Shown here: positions 34,601 to 43,600 of the stretch, in pieces
How the letters are laid out: each line of letters opens with the position of its first letter
How positions within the stretch are numbered: position 1 is the stretch's first letter
NCBI RefSeq assembly: GCF_032854445.1
Contig: NC_088300.1
Coordinates: 39,772,458 to 39,836,457 of the forward strand
DNA length: 64,000 nucleotides
Source of the DNA: Liolophura sinensis
Lineage: Eukaryota; Mollusca; Polyplacophora; Chitonida; Chitonidae
Direction of reading: 5' to 3'
Notes under the pieces: generated by a model
The model's input: only the letters and a program-made list of their open reading frames with translations
The model's database searches: none
What the model was told of the DNA's origin: nothing
Made by a program: the position numbers and the translations under genes

Positions 34601-37600
34601 TTTTTATAAGGTAACAACATTTATAGTCAACTCCAGGTCATTACCTGAACTTCCCACTAGAGCGTTAGGATCCGCCAACCAGTTCTGGGCCATCTGCATC
34701 TTTCCTTCAATGGCACTCTGAAAGGAGCAAAGACAGACATTGTCAAAGCTCACAGGTTTGTGTATAAACAACAGGAGAAAGACTTGACCATTTGCAATGC
34801 ATACACATAATGCATAAGACACTAGAACAAGCTGCAGAAAGAAATTCCTCGTTCCCACAGAACTTCACAACAGACTCCCCTGACTCGAACTAAAGAGTTT
34901 ACAGATTGCTGTATCCTTACTGACAACATTTGCCCATTTGGTAATATTTATTTATTTATTTATTTGATTGGTGTTTTACGCCGTACTCAAACTCAATAAT
35001 ATTTCACTTATACGATGGCGGCCAGCATTATGGTGGGTGGAAACCGGGCAGAGCCCGGGGGAAACCCACAACCATCCGCAGGCTGCTGGTGGATCCGTTT
35101 AGTAATATGTAGCCTGGATCATTTATGTGTACTCAATGTTATACAGGTCGACAAATATGTTGCCTATCAACAGAATGTCACTGTACACAGTTGAATATTT
35201 CATGACAGAGAATTTTTGTATTCGCTGTCTGCCACAAATGCACATCTGTAATGCTAATTGATACACATTTCTTTACACTTCTCTAGATGGATGTCACTTT
35301 GCAAACAAGTTTTTCAGAATGCAAGCCAAGTGAGCACCAATGAATCCATGTAGGAAGTTTCAATGCATTTGGCAACTCCAAGATTTAATGTAATCCCATT
35401 CAATTTAATTTATTCAATTCAAATGTAGTAAAGAAGCTTTTGGGATGGTGGCGATGGTGCAGGTTAAAAGGTCAGTCATGATGCAGAAAATGTAATACAG
35501 AGGACCTACGTGAATACGTTATTTATTTACTGATTTGATTCCTGCCATATTCAAGAATATTTCACTTATCTGACGGCTGCCAGCATTATGGTGAGAGGAG
35601 AGCAGAACCCAGGGGAAACCCACGACCATTCACAGGTTGCTGCAAGGCCTTTCCAGGTGCCACCGGAGAGGAAGTCAGCAAGCGCTGGACTTGAACTCAC
35701 AACCACCGCATTGGTGGGAGTCTCTTGGGTCACTGCGCTGCATGGCATGCTGATTCCCTCAGCCACTCAGAACAAGTTATTCTTGTGCCCACATGAACAT
35801 GTTAATCCACATGTGGAGATTAACAGAATTTGGATGAGTAGTTTTGGAGATATGTACAAGATTAATCAACTTTGCTTCTCACCTTTATAAAGCCAACAAA
35901 ATAATTTTAAAATGTGGCAGTTCTATTCCTTATGTGTATGTGTCACCTTTTTGAACTACATTTCAGGGATAAGAAGTCACACTGTGACATGAGTTTTAAA
36001 CTGTACTGAAGATTATTTCATGAGCAGAAGCAAGCATACCGGACAAAAAAAAAAAAAATACAAAACACAGCAAATGAGGTTGAAATTCTCAACTATACAC
36101 ACATGAAATACGGTGTAGACATAGAAAATACAATTTATACAAATACGGAAATGATGAAATGAGTTTAGCATAAATGGAATTCATTCTGATTTCCTATTTA
36201 TTTACTTTGGTGTTTTACGCCGTACCCAAAAATATTTCACTTATGCGAGGGCGGCTAGCATTATGCTGGGAGGAAACCGGGCAGAGCCTGGGGGAAACCC
36301 ACGGCCATCCGCAGGTTGCTGACAGACCTTCCTGCGGAGAGGAAACCAGCATGAGCTGGACTTGAACTCTAAGTTGGTTAGCGCGCTAACCAACTTATCT
36401 TATTCTAAGTCTTATTCCTTAGGTGAAATATATTTATCCACAGCGTCTAATGCAACGCACAGGTTTGAAACTTGGATGTTTTTTCCCCGGTTGCTTGAAT
36501 GGCATCATTACATTTACCTGTGCCTTTTTCATGACTGTAAGATCATCAGCGTCCCACTCCTCTTCATCGTAAGTCGTCAGCTGCAGGACACGGATGATCT
36601 CAAGGATCTCATCACAGACCTTATGCACCACATAGTCACGATTGATCTGGGCCTCGACCACTCCATGTCCTGCCAGCACACACAGCATAGTGAGGGAGGA
36701 AAATTGCACCACAGATTATTCTATTACACATGGTACACCATGTACTGTCATTATAGAAGCAGAATGTACTGTATTTCTGCGACCTATTTGCGAGCTTATA
36801 GTAACCTGCCTAAAATGCTTGCGTGCCAGGAGACTGTATAACAGCTCTGTCGTATACCACTTTCCTCCAAGTGACACCACAGCCCCACAGACCATTGCCC
36901 TGGGGCCCATGTCCTTGCCTACTTTGTGATCTGTTTCCAAATGGCTAGTGGTGTGAAAACAAATTAGCCTCCTATATTATATTATAATCTTTCAAGTTCT
37001 GCAATCCTGGGATTGAATCTGAAATTGTGATGTCAGAAAGCTGACAAAACACATCTCGGAACCTTGCAAACAAGTTGTGAAAATACGTAGCTCTCGTGTA
37101 GAAGACACACAAAATTTCTACACGCAAAACACGGAAGAATACAAAAACAAAGAATACATAATTTACAGAAGGTGTGATTTGGTACTTTACAGTAATTAAT
37201 ACGCACACACAGCATCAATGATTTAACATCCCCATCATGTCATTATGCTTTCTATATCTGTAAAAATTCAGCTCAATATATGCATGACATACCACCCATA
37301 ATATTTACCTTTACAATGATTCCAATAACCAATACACTAAGTTGTGAATTTTGTTATTTACGGTAATTAATATGCGCACAGTGAATCAACAACAGAACAT
37401 CCCTCCCTGTCACTGTCACATGTATGGAGAATCTCAGCATTTTATTTAACATTGCTTTCCCTGTTACTGGATGTCAATGCTCGACATCCAGTAACAGGGA
37501 TGTAACATCCAGTAACAGGGACGTAACATCCTGTAACAGGGATAGTAAGCCATAAGCTATGGATCTACTTTATACAGGCAGGCTAAAAATGAGCTTCTAA

Positions 37601-40600
37601 GAATCAGATGACATTGTTTTTATGCAAACTTTAACAAGAAAATGTATTGTGGATATATTGTAAGTACAATGTATATAATAATTACTATACAGGCAGATTA
37701 CTGAATCTGAAGGATTGCCTTGAATTCTTGAATGTATGAATGAATGAATGAATGAACGAAACACTACTGCAGACTTTATAGTCAGTGGTTAAAGATAGTT
37801 TTCTTGTGCAACATCACAAAATCAAGGCCCGCCAAGCTTACCTGTTTGCCGAGAGGTGATGAATACCTTCATGCCACTGATGAGGACAGGTGTTAGAGTT
37901 TTCACCTGGTCACGAGAGCGGACCAACATGTGACGATGAACTTGATGAGTCAGCTCTTTCTCTCTTGAGTCTACTTCTTTTGTCATCTGAGTTAAAACTG
38001 GACTCAAGTTCTGTTGGGGGAAAAACATGCCATGGGAATTAATGAATGTATTAATTTCTCTCACTGGTTGCTGTTTCACACTATAACTCAGGATATGTAC
38101 CTTCACTTGTACGCACACCAAGTGAATGGAGATTGTACAATGGGAACAAGGAATGTGTTAGAGATGTTGATGTGACTTGTTTCTAATTATTTTCATTTCT
38201 CTCTACCTGAGGTATTGATGCAAACATCTGATTGCTTCTCCTCAAAACATCTTCAGTAATCCTCAGAAATCAAGTCAGCACGAAGCCTACAAATCTGATA
38301 GCCAGCAACCCTACACTTTGAATCGAACATAACTGCGTTGCATGTAAATGGTACACTGAACTACCTCCCTTCCTTCAATTTGTATTACAGTGTACATGCA
38401 CATATTGAAATTGAGAAAAGCCTAGTATTTCTGTTATCTCATTTCCAAAATGCCAAAGTTTAACTGAACTTTTCACTGCAACCAGAAGTAGCACCAATTG
38501 GGAATGACAAAAGACCTGGCGTAGAGTTTATTTCCTTGTTTCCATTCAGTGATGATTTTTTATAGGCTAAATGTAGATATAGTTACACAGACAAGCACTT
38601 TGTGCCAACCTTGACATAAGTGACCAGATCTTCCATGGTGTCCACCACCTCTGTGATTGCCAGGTACTCCAGCACGTTTTTACACACACAGATGATTTTC
38701 CTGACTTCTGACTCATCAAAGGTCAGCAGTAATGCAGAGGTGCCCTGTAGAATACCTGTAAACACACAAATTTCATCTCATTTTAGTACATGTATTATAC
38801 TTCTGCCTCACTGAAGGCCAGCAGTAATGCAGAGGTGCCCTGTAGAATGCCTGTAAGCACACAAATTTCATCTCATTTTAGTACATGTATTATACTTCTG
38901 CCTCATTGAAGGAGTAATGCAGAGGTGCCCTGTAGAATGCCTGTAAGCACACAAATTTCATCTCATTTTAGTACATGTATTATACTTCTGACTTATCAAA
39001 GGCCAGCAGTAATGCAGAGGTGCCCTGTAGAATGCCTGTAAGCACACAATTTTCATCTCATTTTAGTACATGTATATACTTCTGCCTCACTGAAGGTCAG
39101 CAGTAATGCAGAGGTGCCCTGTAGAATGCCTGTAAGCACACAAATTTCATCTCATTTTAGTACATGTATATACTTCTGCCTCACTGAAGGTCAGCAGTAA
39201 TGCAGAGGTGCCCTGCAGAATGCCTGTAAACACAATCATCATCTCTCTCTGGTATGTGCATTATACATAAACTTTGGACTCACTGAAGACCAGCACTAAT
39301 GCAGAGGTGCCCTGCCAGGTATCTTATATCAGAACTACCAGTCACTGTAACACCAATTCTAATGCTGCTCAACATTTATGTACTGTCTGGAGTATGTCAT
39401 TAAGAAAGTGGATTTCTTTTCAAGTAACAGTATTTTTGGTATTGGGGATTATACTTTACGGACATTCCATCGATGATTCATGAGTACTACATGTATAAGT
39501 AAAGAAACTTTCTAAATATCATCTGCGACTCTGATACACTCAACTAGCTATGCCATTTGTGACCATCAAACTGTTGGGTCAGTGCAGGTTTGTGGTAAAG
39601 CCTAGCAGTCACCTATAAACTAATTCCTGTTTTATTCCAGGTCTGATGTTACTTGAGAGGTCCGGGGTGTTGACATGTACAGGTGCACATATATGGCTGG
39701 AGATTTTGTGCCTAAGGCTGAATTCAGTGGTTTGAATGGTCTTGGCCAAATTTTAGCACTATGTTATATCCAGAAAGAGCATTCCCTATAAATAATGATA
39801 ACACTGCTGGTGTTGCCTGTTTGTGTAGAAGGTCAAGTGAATAAGACAAAGTATAATTTGTTAAGGGTTTGCATGGCTCTGTGTATATTTGATCTTTATG
39901 ATCCAGTAGGGAATAAACCTTGGTGAACCTATGATGACAGACACAGAATTTCTCCACTCTATAGGTATGACTATGTCAAGCATTTAAAGTCATAACAAAC
40001 ACCTTGAAAAATAGAGAATGAGAGTTCGTTACTCATATAAAATTTAGACAGTTTACGGCATAGGAGATATATTTAACAGGCATTTTTTTTTTATTTTAAT
40101 AGAAAACACATGAGTTGGTGCAGAAAAATCATACCATTTTTTTTTTCTTTCATAATGAGAGACTGTTATTTTACTGAGTATACATGTCAGTTTTCTGTGA
40201 CATATTTTGGAAGATTAAAAGAAGTAATTTGAACAAGCCTGTGCTACATGTATATGAAAGATAAGGTTAAACTCATTTATTTGTAAATTTAAAACAGTTT
40301 TGACATGTGGGCAGTAACATGATAGTGCCCCCTAATGTGGCTTGTTACCCAAATGGCCCTTCCCTCAGGACTCTCAGATATATATAGCCCTTCAGGCAGA
40401 GCCCTGGGTAAATATAGATCACAGCCACTGGGATAGAGCCTCAGTCCCTTCAGTTGGTTGATAGGGAGGGGGGGCTGTTACCATAAACTCTCTACAAATG
40501 TTCTTAACAAATGGCTTCCACTGCAACATGGTGTGGATAGGACAACATTCATTCTGGTACTGCAGTCATATACAGGTACTGTACACTGTACATGTACACT

Positions 40601-43600
40601 ATTACAGGTCGCATCTGACAAAAATTACTTTCATGCTTCAAACCACATATGTACTGATACGTGTATGTGCGTGGGTCGGACAGACCATCCACAGATTCTG
40701 TACACTGAGTATCAGTCTGCTGATTCAGCATAATTTATTCTGAACATATTCTTATTCTATACATAGAATTCCACCTTGAAACTCTTGACAACAAAGACAG
40801 GAGACAAGATTGGTTGTGCACACATTTTGTTCTCGCCTAATTCTGCATAAGCGGGGGCCTCCGTGGCTCAGTTGGTTAGTGCGTTAGCACAGCGTAATGA
40901 CTCAGGAATCTCTCACCAATGTGGTTGCTGTGAGTTCAAGTCCTGCTCATGCTGGCTTCCTCTCCGGTCATAGGTGGGAAGGTCTGCCAGCAACCTGCGG
41001 ATGGTCGTGGGTTTCCTCCAGGCTGTGCCCGGTTTCCACCCACCATAATGCTGGCCGCTGTCGTATAAGTGAAATATTCTTGAGTATGGCATAAAACACC
41101 AATCAAATAAATAAATAAATCTGCATAAGCAAGACATGTAACTTGATACTGTTTAAGCATTAACACGAACAGTTTAAAATCACAACATAAACTAAGGTAA
41201 ACTGACAAGAGGCTGTATTTCACCGGTTATATGTGACCTGCTCCGTCGTTGTTGCTCAGGTTTTCCTCTCCATGCTGTACATCTTTAATTATAGAATTTC
41301 TTCCACTTTAATGACCACAAAACATGACCCCTTTACAAATGACACTTGCATGTACATATACTACATATGTATATATTGTCTGATTTATTTATTTATTTTA
41401 TGGCTGTCATGATTTTTTTCATTTATGGGATAGCCATCAGTTTTACAAATGCAGGTGAAACGAAATGCCTAGTGCAAACCACCGACCTTTGTCAAGATGC
41501 TGACAAACTTTCCCACATGACATGCCAATAGGCACACATTAATGGCAGACAAACTGTCTTCGATGAAAGTTAGACAGGGCAAGCAGAGTAACAAGCATCA
41601 CCCACTGCTGCTTACTGTCACCTAGGACCCACGAACGTTGACAGTAGGACAATTATACGGCATAAGTGTACCAGTATATTTTAAGCTTTAGTGATTTGCA
41701 GAACTATTTGTAATACTGCTCTGTATTTCAGGTCATTTATCTGGGTACTGTCAGTACATCCACACCCAACGACATCTGGTAGAGACAGTTACCCATCGTT
41801 AATACACTAGATAGGGTTCAAAGTCAGAGAAGGCTAGATAAAAATCATGTGGATTTTTCTGCCTTTGGAGTTTAATCGACATTGCAAGTTGAGCATTATT
41901 TTTGAACCCAAAAACATAATTGGGTAATCTGAGGAAGAATTAAAAGAAAATGCAACACTATAGACCAAATGAATATATGATTAATAAAGTGCCCAAAGGA
42001 AGTTTAACAAGTACGACTTTATTTTTGTGATGTTGTACAACAGAAATATCACTGCTCAAAGTAAGTAAAATCACACTCAATCATTGAGGCAATTGAAAGT
42101 GCAGCCACGTTATCAGTTTTCACCCGGGACCGGTAGATCCAGGATCAATCCTTGGTCGAGTCACACCTAAGACTTTAAAAGAGGAAGTTGTAACTTCCTC
42201 GCTTGGCGTTCAGCATGAAGGGGATAGTGCAACGACTGGTTGACCCGTATCAGTATAATGGCTCGGGCGGGGCGGCTTACTTGCCTTTGGTAAGTCGTCT
42301 CAGTGATGCAGCACTAAAATAAAAGAGCGGTGGAAATCCGTCCTGCAACAAGGAGGCACATTACACGTGCATACACCCTAATGATTCCTTCGTCGTCATA
42401 TGACTGAAAAATTGTTGAGTACGACGTTAAACCCCAAGTACTCACTCACTCACTCAGTTTTAAACCAGTTATTTCAATAACCTACCGACAAAGCTATTTC
42501 TGCTTACGTCATTCAAACTCTGTATTTAACCATATGTGCGTGGGGTATGAGTGACACAACATAATGTTTCAGCCCATGCCCTTGTCAGAAGCCCTCTTTA
42601 AAAGCTGATTTACAGAGTCGCCAAGTATGCCAGAAGAAAGTGTTTGTGTTAGTTACTTCCATTTCCATACCTCTTCCTATATATATATAGATTATTTGAC
42701 GCCTTTTCTTTTAAATTTGAACAGGACAATGAGATTGTGTTTTGTTTAATTATTTGGGAATTTGGGGCCATTTTTTAAATAGTTACACTGTGAGAAAAAA
42801 GTGGGAGGTGGGGATATGTACTGCTGTCCAAATGTTAGCACTTTACCAAGTGGAGGCCATTAATGATCAGCTGACTTGTGTGAGTAAAACAAACATTATG
42901 ATTATTTCACACAAACCTCTTGATCCCTCAATGAGTTTTTTCCTGGCGGGTCCGGAATAGGGGTCTGATCGGAGCATATCAGAGGCCTGCAGCAGTAAGA
43001 TTGAAGCCTCCTCTACCCGGTTAAGCGCCGGTGGCATGTCCTGCCTCAGGATCATATCCTTACTGCTGTTTATTGTGTCATAGCCAACCTGAGATAAATA
43101 AAGACAACTATAAAACACATACATTCTCATGTACAGCATGTCTCTGGATCTGGAACTCCAGCATTAATTACCAGGATATATATGGCATTACAGCTTTAAA
43201 AAAACGAGGTATACTAAAGGAAGTAAATTGCTGTTAAATTTGTTAAACCTGTAACACTACATAATTACATGTAGCGTGTGTACATTGTGTGTACATGTAG
43301 TGTGAGTCATAAACTCACTTTAGAAATGGAAACTTCACGAAAATTTATTTGTGAGTTGGCTCAAGTGATTTAAACTATCATTTGGTTTGTGATTTAGTGA
43401 TCTACAAATAAACCATAAAGTTTGCATCACACAGAAAATGGTTTCAATTATGCTCTTGTGTGTTATATAAATAAAATGGGTGTTATTAGTGAAGTGACAT
43501 TGTCCATATTTATGTATATACAAGTTTATCCTACATTTGCAGCCTACACAAAGGCACTGATGAATATATACCAAAGGTAACAAAGATGAAGAAAGTGTTT

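Noticed and set aside
38796-39318. Extra vinculin exons in the array upstream of exon 4
   Set aside because: The copies keep the acceptor and part of the exon but run into a stop and have no donor; they are repeats, not exons.
40853-40960. Possible tRNA gene at the start of a SINE
   Set aside because: The tRNA-like head is fused to the SINE core and tail with target duplications; there is no mature tRNA fold.
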